The translations under genes were made by a program, and so were the position numbers. The notes beneath the pieces were generated by a model, which ran no database searches, was not told the DNA's origin, and saw only the letters and a list, made by a program, of their open reading frames with translations. From Erythrocercus mccallii (Eukaryota > Chordata > Aves > Passeriformes > Dicruridae), in the NCBI GenBank assembly GCA_013397435.1, contig VZRG01000533.1, positions 124,001 through 188,000 on the forward strand: a stretch of DNA of 64,000 bases, read 5' to 3'. Below are positions 63,461-64,000 of this stretch, piece after piece (the first letter of the stretch is position 1; each line of letters begins with the position of its first letter).

Positions 63461-63961
63461 TGATGCTTTTTTCAACCTAGAAATGAAACAACACACTCTT
63501 TCAAGATAATTTAGTATAGGAGGTAATATGAAAGTGGATTTTTTTTGGAGCTCCAGGAGCAGCTGTGGAAGACTGGCCACAAAAGCCCACCCCCATGAGG
63601 GTGAATACAGTTTTATAAGTTTGGCAAATTAGCATAGCTGACAAAAAAAACCCCACCAATTAGGAGGAGCAGTGAGGATGCAACTCCCCCTCAGGTGAAG
63701 CCCCTTCCCTGGAGTACACCTTGGTACTGGCAGTATTTTTTTTATGAAAATGTGTTTTGAAGAGTTTTATTCTCAGCCCTGGTAGCCAGGGAGACCAAAA
63801 CAGGATAGAGGCCCTGGAATTTGTTTTGTCTATCTGTCTAGGGAAAGATAATGGAAAATTACTGGGAAAACTAGCCACTAATACAGTAGGCTACAAATAT
63901 ATGTATAAAGAATACAGAGAAAATATAAGAAAAAAAAAAGGCAAAAATCAAAATGGCATCA
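63461..63961 (-). mobile_element. Solo LTR (ERV1-like), copy B, nested in CR1
   Basis: This is a 501-bp insertion whose ends TGATGC...GCATCA are exact inverted repeats. It is flanked by a 4-bp duplication GCTG (63457-63460 and 63962-63965). Removing the insert and one GCTG restores continuous CR1 sequence, which proves the boundaries. Its reverse complement aligns end to end with the LTR at 21324-21843. The TATA box is kept (minus strand, 63611-63618). The polyadenylation signal of copy A is replaced here by an A-run, although an unrelated AATAAA occurs on the minus strand near 63766-63771. It has no viral genes, hence a solo LTR. It must be younger than the CR1 copy that it interrupts. Confidence 0.93.
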
Positions 63962-64000
63962 GCTGGACAGGGCTCTGAGCAGCCTGGTCTAGTGGGAAGT
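63962..64000 (+). mobile_element. CR1 LINE, right part (runs off the window)
   Basis: GCTGGACAGGGCTCTGAGCA then GCCTGGTCTAGTGGGAAGT is the direct continuation of the CR1 copy interrupted at 63460. The remaining 3' tail should lie just beyond the window end. Confidence 0.9.

Overview
This window looks like bird nuclear DNA, most likely from a songbird (passerine). Its recognisable repeats are CR1 LINE 3' ends with the usual avian tail (ATTCTRTG-type repeats, minus-strand starts like ATCATAGAATCA) and solo LTRs of avian endogenous retrovirus types. No mammalian-type SINEs or L1 were seen. The rest is AT-rich, low in CpG and scattered with short microsatellites, as expected of a long intron or intergenic region. 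I found no protein-coding gene, tRNA, rRNA or CRISPR array that I can defend. The longest open frames (up to about 200 codons) resemble no family I recognise and lie in low-complexity or unique DNA.

Layout: (1) 1-3.7 kb holds unique DNA and two CR1 fossils, one + (about 768-1462) and one - (3425-3731). (2) 3.7-17.3 kb is mostly unique. It contains a locally GC-rich patch (about 9.5-10.6 kb) with a first-exon-like ATG and splice donor, and an AT-rich stretch with clustered homeodomain-type motifs (about 11.2-11.8 kb). (3) 17.3-21.9 kb holds a minus-strand solo LTR with a 6-bp target duplication (17337-17858), a plus-strand CR1 (about 20809-21102) and a plus-strand solo LTR with a 4-bp target duplication (21324-21843). 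(4) 21.9-44.5 kb is mainly unique, with an AT-rich duplicated tract (31.4 kb), possible conserved non-coding blocks (32.3 and 33.8 kb) and an old CR1 copy covering part of the reverse-transcriptase region (about 37.0-38.0 kb). (5) 44.5-49.1 kb holds an ERVL-like solo LTR with a 5-bp duplication (44552-45201) and two minus-strand CR1 copies. (6) 49-63 kb is unique except for a roughly 180-bp imperfect palindrome at 54.5 kb. (7) 63.1-64.0 kb is a CR1 copy split by a second member of the 21.3-kb LTR family, inserted in the opposite orientation with a clean GCTG duplication.

The main result is transposon archaeology. Three retroviral LTR classes are each dated and bounded by target duplications of 4, 5 and 6 bp. 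Two of the LTRs are members of one family, in inverted orientation about 42 kb apart, and one is nested in a CR1. The palindrome at 54.5 kb and the candidate regulatory blocks are the least explained parts. I saw no evidence for a novel multi-gene system.
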